Notes under the pieces: generated by a model
What the model saw: the letters and a program-made list of their open reading frames with translations, nothing else
Database searches by the model: none
Told to the model about the DNA's origin: nothing
Position numbers and translations under genes: made by a program
Shown: in pieces, positions 35,036 through 44,391 of the stretch
How positions within the stretch are numbered: position 1 is the first letter of the stretch
How the letters are laid out: the number at the start of each line of letters is the position of its first letter
Assembly: GCA_032717465.1 (NCBI GenBank)
Contig: JAVRFU010003718.1
Coordinates: 1,322,926-1,386,925 of the forward strand
From: Coenobita brevimanus
Lineage: Eukaryota > Arthropoda > Malacostraca > Decapoda > Coenobitidae
DNA length: 64,000 nucleotides
Reading direction: 5' to 3'

Positions 35036-35160
35036 AAACATGTAATAATTTCTACCTGATATTGTCTATGCCGCTATTATAATGTAACTTCCCTATTCAA
35101 AGTTGTAAACTAATGTGAACAGGTATTCTCAATTAAGGAAGCTCCCCAACATCTTTCCCT
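35036..35160. other. Short spacer
   Basis: Nothing is recognised. Confidence 0.3.
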
Positions 35161-35164
35161 TAGC

Positions 35165-36215
35165 GATCTATTTTTTATGGCTGGTTAATATCCTTCTAGA
35201 AGTTGTTTATGTAGAGTATGGTAATATTGGAAGGATTTATATAACTAACAGGGCAGTATGAAATTTACAGCTACTTAAGAAAAGGTGTTAGGGAGTTCTG
35301 GTTAATATCCATTTGGGAGTTATTTATGTAGAGTATGGCAATATTGGAAGGATTTATATACAGTAGTTAACAAGACGGTAAAAAAGTTACTTATGAAAAG
35401 GTGTTAGGGAGTTCTGGTTAATATCCTTTAGGAGTTATTTATGCAGAGTATGGCAATATTGGATGGATTTATATACAGTAGTTAACAAGACGGTAAAAAA
35501 GTTACTTATGAAAAGGTGTTAGGGAGTTCTGGTTAATATCCTTTAGGAGTTATTTATGCAGAGTATGGCAATATTGGATGGATTTATATACAGTAGTTAA
35601 CAAGACGGTAAAAAAGTTACTTATGAAAAGGTGTTAGGGAGTTCTGGTTAATATCCTTTAGGAGTTATTTATGCAGAGTATGGCAATATTGGATGGATTT
35701 ATATACAGTAGTTAACAAGATGGTAAAAAAGTTACTTATGAAAAGGTGTTAGGGAGTTCTGGTTAATATCCTTTAGGAGTTATTTATGCAGAGTATGGCA
35801 ATATTGGATGGATTTATATACAGTAGTTAACAAGACGGTAAAAAAGTTACTTATGAAAAGGTGTTAGGGAGTTCTGGTTATTATCTTTCTGGAAGTTATT
35901 TATGCAGAGTATGGCAATATTGGAAGGATTTTTATTACTGTTAGGGAGCTGATTAATAGTTTTGCAAAATATTTATGCAGAGTATGGCAAAAATGGCAGG
36001 ATTTAAACAAAACAGTAAGAATAAATTACTTAGGGAAAGGTGTTAGGGAGCTGATTAATAGTTTTTATATGGAAAGGATAAACCAAACTACTTAGGGAAA
36101 GGTGTTAGGGAGCTGATTAATAGTTTTGCAAAATATTTATGCGGTGTATGGCAATAATGGCAGGACTTACATGGCAAGGACAGTAAAGAATAAACTACTT
36201 AGGAAATGTGTTAGG
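35165..36215. repeat. 115-bp tandem array, ~8 units, decaying to the right
   Basis: The central units are spaced exactly 115 bp (GTTCTGG at 35411 and 35526) and contain AGTTATTTATGCAGAGTATG, GCAATATTGGATGGATTTAT and GAAAAGGTGTTAGGGAGTT. Outer units are diverged and shorter (35940-36200). The centre is nearly identical, typical of unequal exchange. Confidence 0.85.
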
Positions 36216-36297
36216 GAGCTTCAATCGCCTATATGAACCACGTTACTACAGATTAATTTACATGCCATTTCTGGTACTGGATTAAAACTAACCCATC

Positions 36298-36302
36298 TAG
36301 TA
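36298..36302. repeat. Target-site duplication, left
   Basis: TAGTA precedes the 5' LTR and recurs after the 3' LTR at 44387-44391. A 5-bp duplication fits BEL/Pao integrases. Confidence 0.85.
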
Positions 36303-37216
36303 TGTGGGAAATATTTTCCCCCAGAGCAGTTGCGCTCTCTAAATTTATCATAGTTTATCCCTGGTTAAAGGCAGAGGACGTAGAGACTGTTGTTAATTAT
36401 TCAAGCGGTTTTAATAACCCAGAAAACGACGTTCTCCTTAATAATTCTTGTTATTGATAAATTAAATGCTACTGCATTTAACCCCCGTGGAGAACTATGC
36501 ATTGTAAATACATGTAATTATGTGGTATTTTCCACTGACCTAAGCTGCGTCTGCGCGATAGGTGACGTGGCAAGCAGGGAAAGATTTCCCTGTTAAGGCA
36601 GATGTGGAATTAAGATATTTACATAGTTAAAGGGAATAATTGGTCTAACTTTAATTTAAGTGGAACTAAGATTAATTTGTTAGATTTACCCTGTACATAT
36701 CATGATGTAATTTGACTGTATTTAGTACTGTAAATAACTAAGAGTTGGCAACCCACAATTCGATGAAGGGTTAGGGTTTGCCGCGTTCACCCACTCTGCT
36801 CCTAGCTCTCGTGGAGGTAGCACGTTGTACATACACACCATAAGGACGCTTGCTTGCCCAAGCAACTATACCAGGCAGCCTCATCGTCATCGGTTAACGA
36901 TCACTCCCTCTTCATATAGCTAAGTAACCTTTACGAATTGGCCAATTCAAGGGGGGATTAGCGAAGAGATAAGATAGAAGAATAGTATTGTAGGCGAGTT
37001 AAATTTAATTTACGTATCACCTAACTCTGAGACTTGTTTGATTTACTTAAACAACTTTAGGGAAGAGTAACGACCTACGAATTGTTTACCAGAAAATTCT
37101 TGCATAGCGGTGTCCCGGTAGGGATACCGACTTGGATACATTTAACATTTCTCACATTGTGGTGTCCAGAAAGAGGGCCCCGATTGGTTTAACAGAATTA
37201 CTCTACATTTTTCACA
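36303..37216 (+). repeat. 5' LTR (914 bp)
   Basis: It starts TGTGGGAAATATTTTCCCCC and ends CTACATTTTTCACA. It differs from the 3' LTR by one T in the ATTTT/ATTT run near 36316 and one substitution (AATAATTC versus AATATTTC near 36443). The U5 end carries two primer-binding-site-like motifs (GGTGTCCCGGTAGGGATACC at 37109 and GGTGTCCAGAAAGAGGGCCC at 37161). Confidence 0.93.
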
Positions 37217-37220
37217 TTTT

Positions 37221-37238
37221 TGGTGCCCCGATCGAGTG
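37221..37238 (+). promoter_or_regulatory. Primer-binding site candidate
   Basis: TGGTGCCCCGATCGAGTG begins 4 bases after the LTR and opens with TGG, the complement of a tRNA CCA end. I could not assign the tRNA. The site lies only 28 bases before the start codon of the SGNH ORF. Confidence 0.6.
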
Positions 37239-37248
37239 AGGATAACCG

Positions 37249-37827
37249 ATGTGTGCCGAGGCGCTGAATGTGTTTAAAGTTGCTTTTGTGGGGCATAGTT
37301 TACTACCACATTCGGTTGAAGTGGAAGACGTGGACGTACGTGTCTATAGGGCTCCGGGAGGAAAGGCAAGCTTTTTCTCTGAAGATGAAAGGCTGAATGC
37401 CGTACTAGACTGGGAGCATGACCGTACGGTCCTTTTCCTTGGAGGAAATGATATCCATGAGGACGTGGAGGTCAATGAAGTTGTGGAGAATATTTTAGCA
37501 GTGGTAGGAGCCATAGAGGGTTCTTGTAAATCCTCAGTAGCCATAACCCTCCTCGAGCCAAGGAACCTGCCATATGGCTCTCCAGTTTGTTATGGAACAT
37601 ATAAATTAGTTAGCAGAGCTGTAAACCGGAGTTTGCAACGGGCCAGGAAGGGAAGGGATTTCATACATTTTAATGCCAAGCCCTTCCAAGCAATGTTGAA
37701 ATCTGATGGTATACATTGGAACCATCATGGTAGGGAAGCGGTTCTGCAGAAATTTATAAATTATGTAGAACATAAGAAAGGAGAGTTCTATGCTGTACAA
37801 GCTATGGGTGGGCCTATGGAGTATTGA
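37249..37827 (+). CDS. SGNH-hydrolase (GDSL-esterase-like) protein carried by the BEL/Pao element
   Basis: A 192-aa protein with the four SGNH blocks in order: VGHS (Ser17, block I, with His in place of the usual Asp), a Gly-Gly at 37-38 (block II position), LFLGGND (Asn67, block III) and SDGIHWN (Asp153, His156, block V). The alternating hydrophobic strands and the length fit small SGNH hydrolases, which deacylate or deacetylate lipids or sugars. No signal peptide is seen, so it is probably intracellular. The start is the first ATG after the LTR, 28 bases into the primer-binding region. It is in a different frame from gag and ends 313 bases before it. CR1-type LINEs are known to carry esterase domains in ORF1; I do not know of this layout as standard for BEL/Pao. 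Enzymatic activity is inferred from motifs only. Confidence 0.75.
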   Translation: MCAEALNVFKVAFVGHSLLPHSVEVEDVDVRVYRAPGGKASFFSEDERLNAVLDWEHDRTVLFLGGNDIHEDVEVNEVVENILAVVGAIEGSCKSSVAITLLEPRNLPYGSPVCYGTYKLVSRAVNRSLQRARKGRDFIHFNAKPFQAMLKSDGIHWNHHGREAVLQKFINYVEHKKGEFYAVQAMGGPMEY

Positions 37828-38140
37828 GGTAATAAATTCTGAGCTCTGGGAATATGGGTGTTTTGGCAATTGAGTGTGGGGATGAAATAAAACCCTAGAG
37901 GTTTAATAATCCTGGGGAATAGGTTAAAAGTATAGACCTAATCCCTACACTCCTCAAAATTAAACTAAATAATTAGCTGAGCTGTAATGAATATTACGAA
38001 ATTGGGAGAGGGGATAATTTGTACAATGAGGACTTAATCCCTACCCTCTTCAAAATTTAAAATAATCAAATCATTACTAAGTTGAGGTAAAATTGTGGTT
38101 GGAATTCATAATTAAATTATTAAATTAGAACTCCGTCAAC
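37828..38140 (+). promoter_or_regulatory. Leader between SGNH ORF and gag, with ~96-bp imperfect duplication
   Basis: GACCTAATCCCTACACTCCTC at 37935 is repeated as GACTTAATCCCTACCCTCTTC at 38031, with AAAATTAAA-type sequence after each. It is AT-rich and has no ORF. It could hold whatever lets gag be translated as the second cistron (splice site, reinitiation or internal entry), but no such signal is clear. Confidence 0.4.
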
Positions 38141-41100
38141 ATGTCTGTTTCTTTATTGCAAAGATCTTCTAGTAGTAAGGCAGGATGGGTAACTAGAGCC
38201 ATAAATGATTGTAACCAGTCGTTGGACCAAATACCTCTGTCCAAGGACAGAATAAATAGTCTCCTAAATATTCTGAAAGATCGATGGAGTAAGTACGAAG
38301 AGAGTTACTTAACTTTAGAAGCGGCTATAGTAAAGGCTGAGAATAAAGAACTCTTAGAGTCAGAAACTACTAAGTTTGAAGACAAATTAGAAGAATACTT
38401 AACTGTAGTAAAGACACTAGAGTCTGAATTAGCTGACACTGCCGCGGAAACACAAGTTGTGGCACAGCAGAGTAGAGCTGTGTTACCACAAATAACGCTT
38501 CCGGAATTTGATGGAGAGCAGAACTGGAAATCCTTCTGGGATCAGTTCAAATATTTGGTACACGATAGAACAGAACTCCCTAAAGTCACCAAACTTACTT
38601 ATTTGTTAGGACAGGTCAAAGGAACACCATATCAACTGATAAAAGAATTACCAGTAGAAGAAAATAACTATGAAGTGGCTTTGACCATCCTTAGACAAAA
38701 TTACGAAGACAGGGAACAAATTATAAATCATTTATTGCGGGCTCTAATAGAATTACCCACGCCTAGGCACGATTTTGATTCCTTGCAAAAATTTAGAATT
38801 GCACTAAGTTGTAATTTAAAGGCCTTAGGTACTTACGAAGATATTAAGACATCAGATTGGGTGCTTTCAAGAATTGTGTCCTTAAAGCTACCACCGAAAA
38901 CCAAGGATGCTTTGTATGGTAGGTACCAGAAGGATAATTTCTCCTGTGAAGAGATAGAGGAAGGCTTGATGCAACTCTGTAAACATTTGCAAGGAACATT
39001 AAACACTACTGAGGTCAAACAGAAGACCGAAGTAAAGAAAAAACCCACTAACCAACTGATAGGGAAAGTTAAGTCAGAGAAGACTAAGTATGTGCCTAAA
39101 AAAGAGATAGGTACTTTCCTTAGCAGCACAAAGGCCGAGGATAAAGTATTAAAGATAAGGAATAGACATGCTGAAGATATTAAGGAAATAAAACCTTCCA
39201 TGGTAAAAGACAGGAAAGTTTGTGTCTTTTGTGGTGAGCAACATTCCAGTGTATTTTGTCAACACTACCCTGATTATGCTTTTAGAGTAGGGAAGCTTCA
39301 GGAACTGGGGTGTTGTATAATCTGTATGAACTCCGAACATACTGCCGCGGACTGTAAGACTAAATTAAATCTTTGCTTTAAATGCAAAAAGGATCATCAT
39401 CATAGTGCTTTATGCCCTAGGATGAAAATTGAGGTTCCTAAACCTGCAAGCGTCAATATGACAATTGCAAAAGGGAATGCTCCATTAGTAATGCCAGCTG
39501 CAGTACCAATAGCAGATGTGAAAGTATTGTTTGAGAATAGAAACCAATTGGTATGTACCCTGTTTGATACGGGTGCTCAGAAAACTTTCATATCTGCAGA
39601 CATTGTGGAGAAATTAAAGTTACCAGTTATCGGCAAGGTAAATCTAGCCATTACAGGATTCTTGACAACTAGGAAGGCTCAGTCTTTTGATTTAGTTAGA
39701 CCTGTAATACAATTAGGCAGATATAAATGCCGTATAACAGCAGCTGTGCTTGATAATATGGAGACAAGTATATACATAAAGGGATTGAAGGAAACCTCTG
39801 ATCATCTGCAAAGCTCAGGGATAAAGTTGGCTAAACGGAATGTTGAATCAGATACTGTGGGTCCCATAAAAATGATAATTGGTTCTGATTATTGTGGAAG
39901 ATTCCTACATAGGACTTTCAAAAGGAATAAGGTACAGTTGTTCAAGAGTCCAGGAGGTAACCTTATTATGGGTCAGTTGCCTTTTCCAAAACAAGTTAAA
40001 GGAGAGGCCAAACTAGTAGACTCAGTCTTTGTTACCCCCACACAGTCATTGATGGTAGCTAGAATAGGTGCAGAATTAGAACCTACTCAGATAAATGACT
40101 TGTTGGATGAAAACATTGAACCTGTACACAAACTGTGGGACCTAGACAGTATAGGTATACACTCTGAGGAACCAACCCCTGAAGATAAGATAACTTTGGA
40201 TCTGTATAATCAGTCTGTGGAATTTAAGGATGGACAGTATTGGATAGGATTACCATGGAAACTAAACCACTCAGAGTTACCAACACATTACCAAGCAGCT
40301 AAAGCTCAGTTAAATTCTCTTCTAAGAAAGTTGAGAGATAAACCAGAACATCTGACCCTATATGATAATATTATAAAGGATCAATTGAAGAATAAATTTA
40401 TAGAAGAGGTAGAATACCCTGTTAACCACAAAGAAGGACACTACTTACCACATCATGCTGTAAGCAAGGATTCACTAACTACTCCCATAAGGATAGTATT
40501 CAACTGTAGTAGTAAAGCGTCCAAGGGATCAGCTAGCTTGAACGATTGCCTATACTCTGGACCTACACTAACAGAGAAGTTAGGGAATGTGTTACTAAGA
40601 TTTAGAGAGAAACCTTACGCTTACACAGCAGACATTAGTAAGGCTTTTCTCAGAATAGGACTGAGAGATGATGATAGGAAATTTACAAAATTCCTCTGGC
40701 CTCATGATCCTCAAATTAAGGATAGTCCATTGAAAACTTACTGTTTCCGATCGGTGCTCTTTGGCTGTTGCGCTAGTCCTTTCCTACTTTGCAACACTTT
40801 AAAGCATCTTTTTGAAAATGCCAAATGTCCAGAAATAGGGCAGGCTTTTTATATGGATAATTTGCAAGGTGTTGCTGATACAGAATCGGAAGTCTTGAAG
40901 GCTTATGAAGTAGCCAATTCCGAATGTGGGAAGGCAAATTTGCCGTTACAGAGCTGGAATACAAATTCACCGCTTTTGAGGAATAAAATACAAGAGGACT
41001 ATCCAGATTCTGACATTCCCAAAATTCAAAATGTGTTAGGTCTTAACTGGGATACAACAGCTGATGTAATAATTTTGAAACCAATTAAGTTCTCTGATGT

Positions 41101-41746
41101 CACTCTCACGAAGAGGTCCTTGTTAAGTCAGGTTTCCAAGCTATTTGACCCATTAGGATTGGTCAGTCCTATAGTTATTAGGGGCAAATGTTTAGTACAG
41201 GAGGCTTGGCGAGAAAAGTTAGACTGGGACACTGAATTAGGTGAGACATATGTGGAACAATGGGAACAGATTAGAAAGGAGTTTGAAACTACATCAAGCA
41301 TATGTATTCCCAGGAAAATAAACAGTAATGAGAAGTCGCACTTACACATATTTTGTGATGCTTCTCAAAAGGCTTATGGAGCAGTAGCTTATTGCGCAAC
41401 AGGACAGGATAGTAAGATTATAATGTCCAAAGCCAGAGTTGCGCCAATTAAAGAAAGAACCCTACCTCAAATGGAATTGGCTTCCATAGAAGTAGGAACT
41501 AAATTGGCCAGGTATATAACCATTACTCTTGATACTCAATTTGAGGACATTTACATATGGACTGACAGTGAGATTTGTCTTTACTGGATAGGGAAGGAAG
41601 ACAGTAAAATTCCTTTCGTCCGTAATAGAGTGAAGACTATTAAAGAGCTGTCTTCCAAATTTAAATTCATGCATGTGTCCTCCAAACAAAATCCAGCTGA
41701 TCTGCTCTCGAGAGGTTCGACCGTAAGGGAGACTGATCAAAGATAA
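38141..41746 (+). CDS. BEL/Pao Gag-Pol: gag, zinc knuckles, protease, RT, RNase H
   Basis: A 1,201-aa polyprotein. Residues 1-340 are a DUF1759-type gag (LPEFDGEQNWKSFWDQF). About 360-425 hold Cys/His zinc knuckles (CCIICMNSEHTAADC, CFKCKKDHHHSALC). About 455-600 are a DUF1758-type aspartic protease (LFDTGAQ, Asp near 475). About 690-960 are reverse transcriptase (IRIVFNCSS, YTADISKAFL, FGCCASPF). About 1065-1195 are a Pao-type RNase H with FCDAS, QMELAS, WTDSE and NPADLLSRG. The polymerase box at 904-907 reads YMDN instead of the usual YxDD. The product packages element RNA and makes cDNA in the cytoplasm. The ATG (AACATGT) starts the gag homology. The frame ends at 41746 through a frameshift near 41727-41735; the family continues in the next frame. 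Confidence 0.9.
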   Translation: MSVSLLQRSSSSKAGWVTRAINDCNQSLDQIPLSKDRINSLLNILKDRWSKYEESYLTLEAAIVKAENKELLESETTKFEDKLEEYLTVVKTLESELADTAAETQVVAQQSRAVLPQITLPEFDGEQNWKSFWDQFKYLVHDRTELPKVTKLTYLLGQVKGTPYQLIKELPVEENNYEVALTILRQNYEDREQIINHLLRALIELPTPRHDFDSLQKFRIALSCNLKALGTYEDIKTSDWVLSRIVSLKLPPKTKDALYGRYQKDNFSCEEIEEGLMQLCKHLQGTLNTTEVKQKTEVKKKPTNQLIGKVKSEKTKYVPKKEIGTFLSSTKAEDKVLKIRNRHAEDIKEIKPSMVKDRKVCVFCGEQHSSVFCQHYPDYAFRVGKLQELGCCIICMNSEHTAADCKTKLNLCFKCKKDHHHSALCPRMKIEVPKPASVNMTIAKGNAPLVMPAAVPIADVKVLFENRNQLVCTLFDTGAQKTFISADIVEKLKLPVIGKVNLAITGFLTTRKAQSFDLVRPVIQLGRYKCRITAAVLDNMETSIYIKGLKETSDHLQSSGIKLAKRNVESDTVGPIKMIIGSDYCGRFLHRTFKRNKVQLFKSPGGNLIMGQLPFPKQVKGEAKLVDSVFVTPTQSLMVARIGAELEPTQINDLLDENIEPVHKLWDLDSIGIHSEEPTPEDKITLDLYNQSVEFKDGQYWIGLPWKLNHSELPTHYQAAKAQLNSLLRKLRDKPEHLTLYDNIIKDQLKNKFIEEVEYPVNHKEGHYLPHHAVSKDSLTTPIRIVFNCSSKASKGSASLNDCLYSGPTLTEKLGNVLLRFREKPYAYTADISKAFLRIGLRDDDRKFTKFLWPHDPQIKDSPLKTYCFRSVLFGCCASPFLLCNTLKHLFENAKCPEIGQAFYMDNLQGVADTESEVLKAYEVANSECGKANLPLQSWNTNSPLLRNKIQEDYPDSDIPKIQNVLGLNWDTTADVIILKPIKFSDVTLTKRSLLSQVSKLFDPLGLVSPIVIRGKCLVQEAWREKLDWDTELGETYVEQWEQIRKEFETTSSICIPRKINSNEKSHLHIFCDASQKAYGAVAYCATGQDSKIIMSKARVAPIKERTLPQMELASIEVGTKLARYITITLDTQFEDIYIWTDSEICLYWIGKEDSKIPFVRNRVKTIKELSSKFKFMHVSSKQNPADLLSRGSTVRETDQR

Positions 41747-42058
41747 TTTGTGGTTTAAAGGTCCTAAATGGTTACTCACTAAGGATTGGCCTGAACAGAA
41801 ACAGTACAGTATTGCTGAGATTAGTGCAGTGAACTTGGATCCTGTAGTACCTGAGCCAGAAGTGATTGACATCAGCCGATTTTCATCAATAAGACAACTT
41901 CTAAATACTACTAAATTGGTTGTTGAATTTTTGAATAAGAAGGTGGGGTTTCAGAAATTAGATCCCCTAGAATACTGGCTGAAAAGAGAACAAAAAGGAA
42001 TTCTTACGGGGAAATATATAAACTTTTAGGCCAAGACACTGGAAAAGGGAATAAGCTG
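41727..42058 (+). pseudogene. Pol linker in shifted frame (between RNase H and integrase)
   Basis: Frame 41748-42029 continues the pol polyprotein (WFKGPKWLL, then DPLEYWLKREQK) in another reading frame. The first shift is near 41727-41735 (GTAAGGGAGACTG). The second is near 41990-42002 (ACAAAAAGGAATTC, an A5 run), after which pol returns to the original frame. Either the copy is dead by two indels or the consensus has homopolymer errors. The near-identical LTRs make either possible. Programmed frameshifting is less likely because no slippery-site plus pseudoknot pattern is apparent. Confidence 0.6.
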
Positions 42059-43441
42059 ATGAAGAATTTAGGCTTGTTCTTAGACGGAAAGGGTCTGATA
42101 AGATGTCGAGGCCGATTGGTAAAGGCTGACTTGCCCATCCAAACCAAACATCCCATTTTATTACCTAAGAGTGGGTGCTTTGTACAACTTATTATAAAGG
42201 AAGCCCATGATTCCACTCTCCATGGAGGTGTACCGCAGACTTTAGCCCAAATTCGGGAAAGGTACTGGATTCCTAAGGGTAGACAGGTTATTAAAAAATA
42301 TCTCAAAAACTGCATCATTTGTAGGAGGTATGAGCAGCGACCTTATATCTACCCAGGACCACCAGCCCTACCGAAGGATAGGGTGAACATAAGTCGGCCC
42401 TTCCATATAACAGGAGTGGACTACACAGGGGCTATAACTGTTACGGGTGAAGAAACTCCCCGTAAAGTTTACATTTGTTTATTTACTTGTGCCTACACAA
42501 GGGCAGTCCATCTAGAACTAGCGGAAGACCTAAGTTCAGAGACATTCCTCAATGTCTTTCGCAGATTTGCCGCTAGAAGGTCTTGTCCTGGCAAGTTAAT
42601 AAGCGACAACGGAACTAATTTCGTTGGAGCAGCTCCCATACTGTTGAACATAATGAATGACCCGAAGGTTAAGTCGGCGCTGGGAATCAGAAATTGTATT
42701 TGGCAGTTCACAGCTTCAAGAGCTCCATGGCAAAATGGATTTACCGAAAGAATGATTGGTATTGTCAAGAACTGCCTGAGGAAAACATTACATAGAACTA
42801 AGATCACGAGAGAAGATTTAAGAACAGTAATAACTGAAATTGAAGCCAGGGTTAATAATAGACCTCTGACTTATCAAGATGACACTAGCGACGCGCTAGA
42901 GGCCTTAACACCGGCTCACATGTTACATGGCAGGAAGCTCCATCCGATGCCTTGTGTGGATATCCAGGAAGAAGTTGATGATCCTAACATAGAAAATAAT
43001 GATTTAGGACAACACCTTCGGGAGGGATATCAACGTCTGAAAAGGGTGCTGGATACATGGAATAGACATTGGAGTGAAGAGTATCTTTTGAGCCTACGAG
43101 AGAGGTTTTATGGAGCTCAAGCTGCCAGCAACAAATCAGTTATTAACATAGGAGATGTGGTCTTAGTGAAGACTGAACAGCCAAGATCCCAGTGGCCATT
43201 AGCTAAAGTAATCTCCACACACCCAGATTCTGAAGGGGTGCTGAGACTCGTAAAAATAAAATGCAGGGGACATACCAGTATAAAAACTATTGATAAACTG
43301 GTACCCCTTGAGTTAGCAGCCACTCCGGATTCAGAGAATGGTGAAGATCAAACGGGTCAAGAGGCGCGACCTAGTAGGGCCGCAGCACAGGGTTCTCGAG
43401 AACTATGGAGGGAACTCTTGGCTAAGGGTCATATTACATGA
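42059..43441 (+). CDS. BEL/Pao integrase
   Basis: 460 aa from the first ATG in frame. It is probably the C-terminal part of pol and not a separate product. An integrase zinc-binding region has H50, H55, C85 and C88 (EAHDSTLHGG, NCIICRR). The catalytic core shows TGVDYTG (D121), ISDNGTNF (D183) and GFTERMIG (E230), all three acidic residues present. The C-terminal ~150 residues match the DUF5641-type domain that follows BEL/Pao integrases (IGDVVLVK, PRSQWPLAKV). The enzyme joins cDNA ends to host DNA and makes the 5-bp duplication. The upstream homology in the same frame starts before the ATG (KLLGQD...), showing the ORF start is set by the frameshift. Confidence 0.9.
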   Translation: MKNLGLFLDGKGLIRCRGRLVKADLPIQTKHPILLPKSGCFVQLIIKEAHDSTLHGGVPQTLAQIRERYWIPKGRQVIKKYLKNCIICRRYEQRPYIYPGPPALPKDRVNISRPFHITGVDYTGAITVTGEETPRKVYICLFTCAYTRAVHLELAEDLSSETFLNVFRRFAARRSCPGKLISDNGTNFVGAAPILLNIMNDPKVKSALGIRNCIWQFTASRAPWQNGFTERMIGIVKNCLRKTLHRTKITREDLRTVITEIEARVNNRPLTYQDDTSDALEALTPAHMLHGRKLHPMPCVDIQEEVDDPNIENNDLGQHLREGYQRLKRVLDTWNRHWSEEYLLSLRERFYGAQAASNKSVINIGDVVLVKTEQPRSQWPLAKVISTHPDSEGVLRLVKIKCRGHTSIKTIDKLVPLELAATPDSENGEDQTGQEARPSRAAAQGSRELWRELLAKGHIT

Positions 43442-43473
43442 TACAACGTATCATTTTCCGCCAACCCCAAAAC

Positions 43474-44386
43474 TGTGGGAAATATTTCCCCCAGAGCAGT
43501 TGCGCTCTCTAAATTTATCATAGTTTATCCCTGGTTAAAGGCAGAGGACGTAGAGACTGTTGTTAATTATTCAAGCGGTTTTAATAACCCAGAAAACGAC
43601 GTTCTCCTTAATATTTCTTGTTATTGATAAATTAAATGCTACTGCATTTAACCCCCGTGGAGAACTATGCATTGTAAATACATGTAATTATGTGGTATTT
43701 TCCACTGACCTAAGCTGCGTCTGCGCGATAGGTGACGTGGCAAGCAGGGAAAGATTTCCCTGTTAAGGCAGATGTGGAATTAAGATATTTACATAGTTAA
43801 AGGGAATAATTGGTCTAACTTTAATTTAAGTGGAACTAAGATTAATTTGTTAGATTTACCCTGTACATATCATGATGTAATTTGACTGTATTTAGTACTG
43901 TAAATAACTAAGAGTTGGCAACCCACAATTCGATGAAGGGTTAGGGTTTGCCGCGTTCACCCACTCTGCTCCTAGCTCTCGTGGAGGTAGCACGTTGTAC
44001 ATACACACCATAAGGACGCTTGCTTGCCCAAGCAACTATACCAGGCAGCCTCATCGTCATCGGTTAACGATCACTCCCTCTTCATATAGCTAAGTAACCT
44101 TTACGAATTGGCCAATTCAAGGGGGGATTAGCGAAGAGATAAGATAGAAGAATAGTATTGTAGGCGAGTTAAATTTAATTTACGTATCACCTAACTCTGA
44201 GACTTGTTTGATTTACTTAAACAACTTTAGGGAAGAGTAACGACCTACGAATTGTTTACCAGAAAATTCTTGCATAGCGGTGTCCCGGTAGGGATACCGA
44301 CTTGGATACATTTAACATTTCTCACATTGTGGTGTCCAGAAAGAGGGCCCCGATTGGTTTAACAGAATTACTCTACATTTTTCACA
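43474..44386 (+). repeat. 3' LTR (913 bp)
   Basis: It begins TGTGGGAAATATTTCCCCCA and ends TTTTTCACA, colinear with the 5' LTR at a constant offset of 7170 bp after the first indel. The 30 bases before it (TTTTCCGCCAACCCCAAAAC) are not purine-rich, so the usual polypurine tract is not obvious. Confidence 0.93.
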
Positions 44387-44391
44387 TAGTA
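44387..44391. repeat. Target-site duplication, right
   Basis: TAGTA directly follows the 3' LTR. Confidence 0.85.

Larger units (their letters stand above)
36303..44386 (+). mobile_element. Young BEL/Pao LTR retrotransposon with an extra SGNH-hydrolase ORF
   Basis: Two LTRs (36303-37216 and 43474-44386, TG...CA) bound the element and a TAGTA duplication flanks it (36298-36302 and 44387-44391). Order inside: primer-binding region, SGNH-like ORF, leader, gag-protease-RT-RNase H ORF, short continuation frame, integrase ORF. That order (PR-RT-RH-IN) and the gag and protease types are BEL/Pao. LTR identity (about two differences in 914 bp) marks a recent insertion. No purine-rich polypurine tract is obvious just before the 3' LTR. 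Confidence 0.93.

Noticed and set aside
36390..36596. 68-aa ORF in the LTR (also at 43560-43766)
   Set aside because: It is present in both LTRs only because they are copies. It is short, has no family match, and the position is normal LTR non-coding sequence.
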